64,000 nucleotides of DNA from Ottowia flava (GTDB taxonomy: Bacteria; Pseudomonadota; Gammaproteobacteria; Burkholderiales; Burkholderiaceae_C). Below are positions 28,984 to 36,147 of this stretch, piece after piece. The position numbers and the translations under genes were made by a program. How positions within the stretch are numbered: position 1 is the first letter of the stretch; every line of letters starts with the position of its first letter. The stretch covers positions 1-64,000 of the forward strand of contig NZ_VRUA01000015.1 of the NCBI RefSeq assembly GCF_008017535.1, given 5' to 3'. The notes under the pieces were generated by a model, which saw nothing but the letters and a program-made list of their open reading frames with translations, had not been told where the DNA came from and did not search any database.

Positions 28984-30177
28984 TCAGCCGTGTCGGCGCA
29001 TGAAGTCCAGCGCCTGGCCCATGTCGCGCATCAGATCGTCGCAGTCCTCCAGCCCCGCGTGGATGCGGATCAGAGGTCCTTCAAAAGCCCATGGGCGTAT
29101 CGTACGCAGCGGTGCGTCCATCGGCAGGGCAAGGCTTTCAAACCCGCCCCAGGACAGGCCTATTCCGAACAGCTCAAGCGCATCGAACAGTTGGCACAAG
29201 GCGTCGCGGCCGACCGGCTTCAGCACGATCGCGAACAGCCCGCTGGCGCCGGTGAAATCGCGCGTCCACAGGGCGTGACCGGGGTCCGATGGCAGCGCCG
29301 GGTGCAGCACCTGGGCGACGGCCGGGTGCGACTGCAGGAACTCAGCCAGACGCAGCCCGCTTTCAGCATGCTGGCGCAGGCGGACCGACAGGCTGCGCAG
29401 CCCGCGCAGCGCCAGATAGATATCGTCGGCGCCGGCGGTCTGGCCGAAATCGTGCGCAGCGTTCTTCAGCAACGGCCAGGCACGCTCGTTCGCCGTGGCA
29501 GCGCCGAGGAGCGCGTCTGAGTGGCCCACGATGTACTTGGTGGCCGCCTGGATCGACACGTCCACGCCATGTTCGAACGCGCGAAAGTGCAGCGGCGTGG
29601 CCCAGGTGTTGTCCATCAGCACCAGCGCATCGACCGTGTGGGCGGCATAGGCGATGGCCGGCACGTCCTGCACCTCGAAGCTGACGGAGCCCGGCGATTC
29701 CACGTACACGACGCGCGTGTTGGGCCGCAACTGGCGCGCGATGCCCGCGCCAATGCACGGGTCGAAATACTCCACCGCAACGCCCAGCCGCGTGAGCACC
29801 CGGTCCGCAAAGGCGCGGGTCGGGCCGTAGACGCTGTCGCTCAGCAGCACGTGGTCGCCGCTGCGCACCATCGCCAGCAGGCTGTGGGTGCAGGCCGACA
29901 GCCCGGAGGGAAACACGATCGACTGGTAGCCCCCTTCGAGCCGAGCCAGCGCCGATTCGAAGGCGCGCGTGGTCGGCGTGCCGAATCGGCCGTAGGAAGC
30001 CATGGGGTTGTCGGGCTGCTTGCGCGACTCCCATTCCTCGAGCGAGTTGGACAGGATGGTCGAGCCACGAAAGATGGGCGTGTTGACCATGCCCGAATGC
30101 GCTCCTGGGTCACGCCCAGCGTGGATCAGCAAGGTGTCGTGGGAACGCTTGGGGGTGGATGAGGTGGTGCGGAGCAT
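28984..30177 (-). CDS. Cys/Met-metabolism PLP-dependent lyase (cystathionine beta-lyase-like)
   Basis: 397-residue fold-type I PLP enzyme. The PLP lysine is in IQAATKYIVGHSD. The N-terminal YGRFGTPTTRAFESALA, the cofactor-stacking FPSGLSACTHSLLA and the C-terminal SWGGFESLALP are typical of cystathionine beta-lyase (MetC). It probably cleaves cystathionine or another sulfur amino acid to a keto acid, a thiol and ammonia. Start ATG 30177. The Lrp/AsnC regulator diverges from it across 121 bp that carry a palindrome, which suggests amino-acid-responsive control of this gene and the genes downstream. Confidence 0.92.
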   Translation of the reverse strand: MLRTTSSTPKRSHDTLLIHAGRDPGAHSGMVNTPIFRGSTILSNSLEEWESRKQPDNPMASYGRFGTPTTRAFESALARLEGGYQSIVFPSGLSACTHSLLAMVRSGDHVLLSDSVYGPTRAFADRVLTRLGVAVEYFDPCIGAGIARQLRPNTRVVYVESPGSVSFEVQDVPAIAYAAHTVDALVLMDNTWATPLHFRAFEHGVDVSIQAATKYIVGHSDALLGAATANERAWPLLKNAAHDFGQTAGADDIYLALRGLRSLSVRLRQHAESGLRLAEFLQSHPAVAQVLHPALPSDPGHALWTRDFTGASGLFAIVLKPVGRDALCQLFDALELFGIGLSWGGFESLALPMDAPLRTIRPWAFEGPLIRIHAGLEDCDDLMRDMGQALDFMRRHG

Positions 30178-30238
30178 GCAGAAAGTCTAGGCATTCATCC
30201 GCAGAAAAAAGTCCTAAACTTTCGCTTGATTGCTCCCA

Positions 30239-30261
30239 AGATTGGAATTATTTTCCAATCT
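30239..30261. promoter_or_regulatory. Palindromic operator between Lrp regulator and PLP lyase
   Basis: AGATTGGAA - TTATT - TTCCAATCT is a perfect 9-5-9 inverted repeat in an AT-rich spacer between divergent genes. It is 38 bp upstream of the Lrp/AsnC start and 62 bp from the lyase start. The position and form fit a binding site for the adjacent Lrp-type regulator. Confidence 0.65.
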
Positions 30262-30298
30262 TTCACTTGAAAATAGAAACCACCCTCTGGCCGACGCC

Positions 30299-30757
30299 AT
30301 GGACAAGATCGACAAAGCCATCCTGGCCATCCTTCAGGACGACTGCACCACCCCGGTCAGCGATATCGCCGAGCGCGTGGGACTGACCACCACGCCCTGC
30401 TGGCGCCGCATCCAGCAGCTTGAGCGCGCTGGCGTGATCGAGCGGCGCGTGGCCCTGCTCAACCCCGCCCGCCTGAATGTGGGGGTGACGGTGTTCGTCG
30501 CGGTGCGCACCAGCGAGCACAGCGAGGCCTGGTTCCGCAAGTTCGCCAGCGTGGTGGCCGCCATTCCGCAGATCGTCGAGTTCTACCGGATGAGTGGCGA
30601 CACGGACTACCTGCTGCGCGTGGTGGTACCCGACATCGCCGCTTTTGACGGCGTGTACAAGCGCCTGATCCGCGACGTGAAGCTGTCGGACATCAGCTCC
30701 AGCTTCGCCATGGAGCAGATCAAGTTCACCACGGCGCTGCCCCTGGACTACGCTTGA
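30299..30757 (+). CDS. Lrp/AsnC-family transcriptional regulator
   Basis: 152 residues from ATG 30299 (MDKIDKAILAILQDD). An AsnC-type helix-turn-helix spans about residues 5-55 (PVSDIAERVGLTTTPCWRRI). The C-terminal RAM ligand-binding domain contains FYRMSGDTDYLLRVVVPDI. A longer frame from a TTG at 30230 would run through the palindrome and is unlikely. It is divergent from the PLP lyase, which is the usual layout for an activator or repressor of a neighbouring amino-acid catabolic operon. The effector is unknown, probably an amino acid. Confidence 0.93.
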   Translation: MDKIDKAILAILQDDCTTPVSDIAERVGLTTTPCWRRIQQLERAGVIERRVALLNPARLNVGVTVFVAVRTSEHSEAWFRKFASVVAAIPQIVEFYRMSGDTDYLLRVVVPDIAAFDGVYKRLIRDVKLSDISSSFAMEQIKFTTALPLDYA

Positions 30758-30770
30758 CCAGCGCGCGCGT

Positions 30771-31760
30771 TCACTGGTCGATCTTGATGCCCAATTCCTT
30801 GATGACCCGGCCATAGGAGGCGTAGTCCGCCTCCCACTGCTTGCGGAAGGCTGCCGGTCCGGCGAACGCGGGCTGCATGGCAAACGGCCGCATCTTGGCA
30901 GCCACCTCGGGCAGTTTGAGTGCCTTGTCGAACTCCGCCGCCAGCTTGTCCAGTACCGCCTGCGGTGTCCCCTTGGGCGCGAACGCGCCGAACCAGGTGC
31001 CGCTGCTCGTGCCGGACCTGGGCACGGGCAGTTCGGACACGGTGGGCACGTCGGGGAAGTCGGGCAGGCGCTGCGCATAGTCCACTGCCAGCAGGCGGGC
31101 CTTGCCTTGCTTGACGTACTGCAGCATGGTCACGTCGGCCGTGAAGTCGACCCGGCCGCCCAGCAAGTCGTTGGTGATGTCGGCAGCGCCCTTGTAGGGC
31201 ACATGCGTCATCTGAATGCCCCATTCCTTCTGCAGCATTTCGCCGCGCAGGTGGCCTTGGGAACCGATGCCCGAGGTTGCGAAGGTCACCTTGCCCGGGT
31301 TGGCCTTCGCGTAGGCAATGAATTCCGGCAGCGTCTTCACCGGCAGGTTGTTGGCCACCGTATAGGCCGAGTGAAATTCCGACAGCTTGGCCACGGGCTG
31401 CATGTCCCGCAGCGTGTCGTAGGGCAGCTTGCGCAGGTGCGGCGTGATCGCAGAGATGCCCACCGGCCCCACGAACAGCGTGTAGCCGTCCGGCGGCGCC
31501 GTGACCATCGCGTTGACCGCGATGGCGCCGCCTGCGCCGGTGCGGTTGTCGACGATGAAAGCCTGGCCGGTGGAGCGCTGCATCTGGTCAGCCATCACAC
31601 GCAAGACGAGCTCCATGCCGCCGCCCGGAGAGAAGGGGTACATGATGCGCACCGCCTTGGCCGGAAAAGCGTCCTGGGGCCACGCGGCCAGCGGCGCCAG
31701 CAGCGCGGCCCCGCCGAGACCTGCCAGCAGCGCACGGCGCGGCATCCTCGTTGCATGCAT
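30771..31760 (-). CDS. Bug-family (TctC) solute-binding protein, paralogue
   Basis: 329 residues from ATG 31760 (MHATRMPRRALLAGLGGAAL), with a Tat-like signal peptide. It aligns with the protein at 27946-28935 over the full length: VRIMYPFSPGGGMELVLR, VDNRTGAGGAIAVNA, SEFHSAYTVANNLPVKTLPE and ITNDLLGGRVDF are shared nearly word for word. It is therefore a duplicate flanking the lyase/regulator pair, convergent with the Lrp gene 13 bp away. Specificity may differ between the copies. No membrane transporter genes are nearby. Confidence 0.94.
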   Translation of the reverse strand: MHATRMPRRALLAGLGGAALLAPLAAWPQDAFPAKAVRIMYPFSPGGGMELVLRVMADQMQRSTGQAFIVDNRTGAGGAIAVNAMVTAPPDGYTLFVGPVGISAITPHLRKLPYDTLRDMQPVAKLSEFHSAYTVANNLPVKTLPEFIAYAKANPGKVTFATSGIGSQGHLRGEMLQKEWGIQMTHVPYKGAADITNDLLGGRVDFTADVTMLQYVKQGKARLLAVDYAQRLPDFPDVPTVSELPVPRSGTSSGTWFGAFAPKGTPQAVLDKLAAEFDKALKLPEVAAKMRPFAMQPAFAGPAAFRKQWEADYASYGRVIKELGIKIDQ

Positions 31761-31887
31761 CAATCGACTCTCCTCAGTGGGTGGTGACACGGGGCACAGT
31801 ACCGGCCCATTGTGCGGGTGGCTTGCGGTGCAGGCAATGCGGGACCGCACCGATGCGTTCACCTGCGCGACAGGCGTAGCGCCAAGC

Positions 31888-32715
31888 TCAACCGCCCGCT
31901 GGCCCGCCGGACCCGTGCACGCCCTCGTCGGGCGCTTCCAGTGACTGCTGCGCCATCTCCTCTTCGCCGACCCACGGCGTGGCGCGTGCCAACGCCATCC
32001 AGGTACCAAAGGGCAGCCGCTCGATGGCGCGCTGCGGCGCGCGGCGCAAGGCGTGCAGGCGTTCGCCGTCCCATTGCAGCACGCCGCATTCGGGCGGTAC
32101 TTCTTCGGGCTGGGCGATCGGGCGGCCGCGCGCGTCCAGGCCCAGCACGTACCAGCAAGCGCCACCCATCTGCAGGTAGGCAGCGCGCTTGTGCGGGCGC
32201 CGCAGGTCGCCCAGCAGGTCGGCGCGGCTAACCTTGATCTCGTGCACGACGGGCTCCAGGTACGCCTCGACGCTGGTGTGGCGCACGGAAAAAACGTCGG
32301 GCTGCGCCACCACCCAGCGCACGGGTGCTGCGTCCGGCGTTGCCTCAATCACTGTATTTTCAATAGCTGTCTGCGCAGATTCATCTAGGGCCGGCGCCAC
32401 ATTTTCTTCAGATTTTGGCAAAGGCACGCGCAACGCAATGCCGCGCCACACCAGACGCCCCGCCGCACACTGGGCCTGCGCCACACGCTGCACCAGCGCT
32501 TCGTGTGCGCTGAGCGCCTGCCGGTTGCCCACCGCGCCGTCGCGGATCGCGCGCAGGCCAGCGTCGGTCACACGCAGCGTGTCGCCACCTTGCGCGGCGG
32601 GCATGCGCTCGAGCAGCCCTGCCGCCAGCAACTCGACCTCCAGTACATCCTGAAACGGCCATCCGGCCGACCGGTACATGGCGCGCAGGCGTTGCTGGTG
32701 GCGACGGGTAAGCAT
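31888..32715 (-). CDS. MmcB-like putative PD-(D/E)XK nuclease
   Basis: 275 residues. The C-terminal half contains QPDVFSVRHTSVEAYLEPVVHEIKVSRADLLGD (key residues: D of QPDVF, E and K of HEIKVSRADLL), then KRAAYLQMGGACWYVLG. This is the pattern of PD-(D/E)XK nucleases, and closest by eye to the MmcB DNA-repair family. The N-terminal 90 residues form helices without a recognised domain. Repeat R10 lies in frame at residues about 101-121 (KSEENVAPALDESAQTAIEN) between the two parts, as a linker. The assignment is moderate. Confidence 0.65.
   Translation of the reverse strand: MLTRRHQQRLRAMYRSAGWPFQDVLEVELLAAGLLERMPAAQGGDTLRVTDAGLRAIRDGAVGNRQALSAHEALVQRVAQAQCAAGRLVWRGIALRVPLPKSEENVAPALDESAQTAIENTVIEATPDAAPVRWVVAQPDVFSVRHTSVEAYLEPVVHEIKVSRADLLGDLRRPHKRAAYLQMGGACWYVLGLDARGRPIAQPEEVPPECGVLQWDGERLHALRRAPQRAIERLPFGTWMALARATPWVGEEEMAQQSLEAPDEGVHGSGGPAGG
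32352..32415 (+). repeat. Dispersed repeat copy R10, inside MmcB-like gene
   Basis: In-frame copy, antisense to the host gene: CAATAGCTGTCTGCGCAGAT and TCTAGGGCC are kept. The encoded ALDESAQTAIEN matches the pattern of R12 (ALQPHAQPAIEF) and R13 (AGAATAQPAPD). Confidence 0.85.
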
Positions 32716-32772
32716 GGTGGTGAGAGCGGTGGCGCCAACGCGCGCAGCGCACGGTTCAGCCGCGGCGCGGCG

Positions 32773-33207
32773 TCAGTAACGCCCCGGCGTCTTCAGCACA
32801 GCCATGGTGACGCGCGACACGCAGGTCAGGCGGTCGGCCTCGTCGGTCAGGCGCACGTCCCACACGTGGCTGGAGCGGCCCAGGTGCAGCGGCCGCGCCA
32901 CGCCGTAGACCCAGCCGTCGGGCACGGCGCGCAGGTGGTTGGCGTTGATCTCCTGGCCGACGCAGTGGTACTGGGCCGGGTCGACCACGTAAGCCGACGC
33001 CCAGGATGCCAGCGTTTCGGCCAGCACCACCGACACGCCGCCGTGCAGCACGCCCGCCGGCTGGCGCGTGCGCGCGTCCACCGGAATGCGCCCGCGCAGG
33101 AAGTCGTCGCCCGCGTCCAGCAATTCAATGCCGAGGTGGCCGTTGGCACAGCCCTGGCTGCGCTCGTTGGCAGAAGCGATAGGAAAGGCGGTATGCCAGA
33201 TGGACAT
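32773..33207 (-). CDS. Hotdog-fold acyl-CoA thioesterase (PaaI/YdiI type)
   Basis: 144-residue thioesterase. LGIELLDAGDDFLRGRIPVD is followed by PAGVLHGGVSVVLAETLASWA, where the catalytic Glu/Asp and HGG are typical of YdiI/MenI-like enzymes that hydrolyse aromatic or fatty acyl-CoA. QEINANHLRAVPDGWVYG and HLGRSSHVWDVRL complete the fold. It follows the formate dehydrogenase fdsA gene after 9 bp in the same direction, but has no known link to formate oxidation. Confidence 0.9.
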   Translation of the reverse strand: MSIWHTAFPIASANERSQGCANGHLGIELLDAGDDFLRGRIPVDARTRQPAGVLHGGVSVVLAETLASWASAYVVDPAQYHCVGQEINANHLRAVPDGWVYGVARPLHLGRSSHVWDVRLTDEADRLTCVSRVTMAVLKTPGRY

Positions 33208-33216
33208 GCGGCGACC

Positions 33217-36147
33217 TCAGTGCGCGAACGTCGCGGGCTGCGGCGGCATATGGCCAGCAGGCAGCACACGCACCGCGCAATACTTGAACTCGGGAATCTT
33301 GCCGAACGGGTCCAGCGCGGCGTTGGTCAGCAAATTGGCCGCCGCCTCGCGGTAGGCAAACGGGATGAACACGCTGCCGACCGGCGTGCCGTCGTCGCGG
33401 CGCACGGTCAACGTCACCTCACCACGGCGCGACTGCACGCGCGCCTGGCCACCCGCCGTCAGCCCCAGGCGCGCCAGGTCGTCGCCATGCATCGACACCG
33501 TGGGCGACGGCTCCAGCGCGTCCAGCACGCTGGCGCGCCGCGTCATGGCGCCGGTGTGCCAGTGCTCCAGCTGGCGGCCGGTGATCAGCACCATGGGGTA
33601 GTCGGCGTCGGGCCGCTCGGCCGCGGGGATGATGTCGGCCGGCACCAGCTGCACACGACCGTTGGCGGTGGGCACGCCGTCGGTGAAGACGATCGGCTGG
33701 CCCGGGTCGGCCTCGTCCAGGCAGGGGTAGGTAACGCTGCTTTCGCGCGTCAGTCGGTCCCAGGTGATGCCGGCAATCGCGCCGTGCATGGCGCGCCGCA
33801 TCTCGTCGTACACCGCGGCCACGCCGTGGTACGTGGGCGATGTGGTTTCAAGCGAAATCGGCTTCTGACCCTCACCCAGATTGCGCAGCCAGCTACTGTT
33901 TTCATAGTCCCATGGCAGACCCAGGCGCGTGGCCAGCTGCTGGATGATCCACAGGTCGGCACGCGCCTCGCCCGGTGGCTGCAAGGCCTGCAGGCCCAAC
34001 TGCACCATGCGGTCGGTGTTGCTCACGGTGCCGGTCTTTTCGGGCCAGGCGCTGGCCGGCAGGATGACGTCGGCCAGCCAGGCGGTTTCGGTCAAGAAGA
34101 TGTCTTGCACCACCAGGTGCTGCAGGCTGGCCAGCGCGTGGCGCGCGTGGTTCAGGTCGGGGTCGCTCATGGCCGGGTTCTCGCCCATGATGTACATGCC
34201 GCGCACCTTGTGCGGGTCGCTGTCGTCGGCCAGCGCCTTGTGCATGATTTCAACGACGGTGTAGCCGGGCGTCTCGTCCAGCTTCGTGTCCCAAAAATCC
34301 TCAAACCACGCGTGCGCGGCACCGTTGTCCACGCGCTGGTAGTTGGGGAACATCATCGGGATCAGGCCCGCGTCGCTGGCGCCTTGCACGTTGTTCTGGC
34401 CGCGCAGCGGGTGCAGGCCGGTGCCCGGGCGGCCGATCTGGCCGGTGCAGGTGGCCAGCGCGATCAGGCAGCGCACGTTGTCGGTGCCGTGCACGTGCTG
34501 GCTGACGCCCATGCCCCACAGGATGATGCTGCTCTTGGCCGTGGCGTAGGCGCGCGCCACTTCGCGCAGCGTGGCGGCCGGAATGCCGCAGATCGGCGCC
34601 ATGGCTTCCGGGCTGTAGCCCTGCACGTTGGCGACCAGCGCCGCGTAGTTGTCGGCGCGCTCGCGGATGAAGGCTTCGTCCACCAGCCCCTCTTCCACGA
34701 TGACGTGCAGCAGCGCGTTCAGCATGGCGACGTCGGCGCTGGGCTTGAAGGGCAGCACGCGCCAGGCGTGGCGCGCGATATCGGTCACGCGCGGGTCGGC
34801 CAGCACGATCTTGGCGCCGCGCTGCGCCGCGTTCTTCATCCACGTCGCGGCCACCGGGTGGTTGGCCGTAGGGTTGGAGCCGATGATGAAGATCAGCTCG
34901 GCCTCTGCCACGTCGCGCACCGGGTTGCTGACCGCGCCCGAGCCCACGCCTTCCAGCAGCGCGGCCACGCTGCTGGCGTGGCACAGGCGCGTGCAGTGGT
35001 CGACGTTGTTGCTGCCAAAGCCGGTGCGCACCAGCTTCTGGAACAGGTAGGCCTCTTCGTTGCTGCCCTTGGCGCTGCCGAAACCGGCGAGCGACTTGGG
35101 GCCATGCGACGTTTTCAGATCGCGCAGGCCACCAGCAGCCAGGTCCAGGGCTTCTTCCCACGTGGCTTCGCGGAAGACCTCGCGCCAGTCGGGCGCGGCT
35201 TCGCAGTGCGCCACGTCTTTCGGCGCATCGGCGCGTCGGATCAGCGGGCGCGTCACGCGGTCGGGGCTGGCCACGTAGTCGAAGCCGAAGCGCCCTTTGA
35301 CGCACAAGCGACCTTCGTTGGCCGGGCCGCCGCGGCCGCTGACGCTGACGATGCGCTCGTCCTTCACCTTGTAGGTGATCTGGCAGCCGACGCCGCAGAA
35401 GGGGCAAACCGAATCGACCGCGCGGTCCACGCTTTGCGCACCCAGTTGCGTCTTGGGCATCAGCGCGCCGGTCGGGCAGGCCTGCACGCACTCGCCGCAG
35501 GCCACGCAGGTGCTGGCGCCCATCGGGTCGTCCAGGTCGAACACGATGCGCGCGTGGCTGCCGCGGCCGGCGTAGCCGATCACGTCGTTGACCTGCGCTT
35601 CGCGGCAGGCGCGCACGCAGCGCGTGCACTGGATGCAGGCGTCCAGGTTGACGGCCATGGCGGGATGGCTCAAGTCGGGCGCGGGTTCTTCGCGGCGCAG
35701 CGCCGCCAGCGCCGGGCGCACCTGCACGCCTTCGCGCGCGGCCCATTGGCTCAGCTCGCCGTGCGGCTCGGCGGGGTTGTCGTCCAGCCATTTGTGGCCT
35801 GCCTGAGGGACGTCGGCCAACAGCAACTCGATCACCATCTGCTGGCTGCGGCGCGCGCGTTCGCTGCTGGCGCTGACCTTCATGCCCGGCTGTACCGTGC
35901 GGCAGCAGCTGGGCGCCAGCGTGCGCTCGCCCGCCACCTCGACCACGCAGGCGCGGCAGTTGCCGTCGGGGCGCAGGCCGTCGGTGAAGCAAAGGCGCGG
36001 GATGTCGACGCCGTGGCGCTCGGCCGCTTTCAGAATGGTTTCGCCCGCGTGCGCGTGCACGGCGCGGCCATCGAGTTCAAATTCGATAGCTGGCTGCGCG
36101 TGTGGCTGTAGGGCTGCAGGCTGATTTTGTTCTAAAACGCTGCTCAT
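33217..36147 (-). CDS. fdsA: NAD-dependent formate dehydrogenase alpha subunit
   Basis: 976 residues from ATG 36147, overlapping the upstream gene stop as ATGA. N-terminal [2Fe-2S] domain (CFTDGLRPDGNCRACVVE, residues 53-70), His/Cys [4Fe-4S], then two ferredoxin clusters (CIQCTRCVRACRE, CVACGECVQACPTG). A NuoG-like [4Fe-4S] (CPFCGVGCQITY, residue 248 on) precedes the molybdopterin domain. Active-site Cys is in DHCTRLCHAS (residue 389), so not selenocysteine. The protein is cytoplasmic (no signal). Two repeats are in frame: R12 makes residues 4-23 (VLEQNQPAALQPHAQPAIEF) and R11 makes about 747-767 (YENSSWLRNLGEGQKPISLE). Confidence 0.95.
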   Translation of the reverse strand: MSSVLEQNQPAALQPHAQPAIEFELDGRAVHAHAGETILKAAERHGVDIPRLCFTDGLRPDGNCRACVVEVAGERTLAPSCCRTVQPGMKVSASSERARRSQQMVIELLLADVPQAGHKWLDDNPAEPHGELSQWAAREGVQVRPALAALRREEPAPDLSHPAMAVNLDACIQCTRCVRACREAQVNDVIGYAGRGSHARIVFDLDDPMGASTCVACGECVQACPTGALMPKTQLGAQSVDRAVDSVCPFCGVGCQITYKVKDERIVSVSGRGGPANEGRLCVKGRFGFDYVASPDRVTRPLIRRADAPKDVAHCEAAPDWREVFREATWEEALDLAAGGLRDLKTSHGPKSLAGFGSAKGSNEEAYLFQKLVRTGFGSNNVDHCTRLCHASSVAALLEGVGSGAVSNPVRDVAEAELIFIIGSNPTANHPVAATWMKNAAQRGAKIVLADPRVTDIARHAWRVLPFKPSADVAMLNALLHVIVEEGLVDEAFIRERADNYAALVANVQGYSPEAMAPICGIPAATLREVARAYATAKSSIILWGMGVSQHVHGTDNVRCLIALATCTGQIGRPGTGLHPLRGQNNVQGASDAGLIPMMFPNYQRVDNGAAHAWFEDFWDTKLDETPGYTVVEIMHKALADDSDPHKVRGMYIMGENPAMSDPDLNHARHALASLQHLVVQDIFLTETAWLADVILPASAWPEKTGTVSNTDRMVQLGLQALQPPGEARADLWIIQQLATRLGLPWDYENSSWLRNLGEGQKPISLETTSPTYHGVAAVYDEMRRAMHGAIAGITWDRLTRESSVTYPCLDEADPGQPIVFTDGVPTANGRVQLVPADIIPAAERPDADYPMVLITGRQLEHWHTGAMTRRASVLDALEPSPTVSMHGDDLARLGLTAGGQARVQSRRGEVTLTVRRDDGTPVGSVFIPFAYREAAANLLTNAALDPFGKIPEFKYCAVRVLPAGHMPPQPATFAH
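33845..33908 (-). repeat. Dispersed repeat copy R11, inside fdsA
   Basis: In-frame copy, sense direction: AACAGTAGCTGGCTGCGCAA and AGAAGCCGATTTCGCTTGAAA (33845 end). It encodes ENSSWLRNLGEGQKPISLET in the third possible sense frame. Confidence 0.85.
36078..36138 (+). repeat. Dispersed repeat copy R12, N-terminus of fdsA
   Basis: In-frame copy, antisense to fdsA, directly after the start codon: TCGATAGCTGGCTGCGCGTG, GTAGGGCTGCAGG. Encodes LEQNQPAALQPHAQPAIEFE just before the [2Fe-2S] domain. Confidence 0.88.

Noticed and set aside
30215-30275. AT-rich spacer before the Lrp gene as another repeat copy
   Set aside because: It has TTGAAAAT-like ends but none of the core blocks; the palindrome explains its structure better.
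30771-32348. 525-codon frame joining the second Bug protein to upstream sequence
   Set aside because: The upstream part is a shadow of the MmcB-like gene; a proper signal peptide starts at 31760.
32503-36111. 1202-codon plus-strand open frame
   Set aside because: Antisense shadow of fdsA and the thioesterase gene, with a His/Arg/Val-rich translation and no domains.
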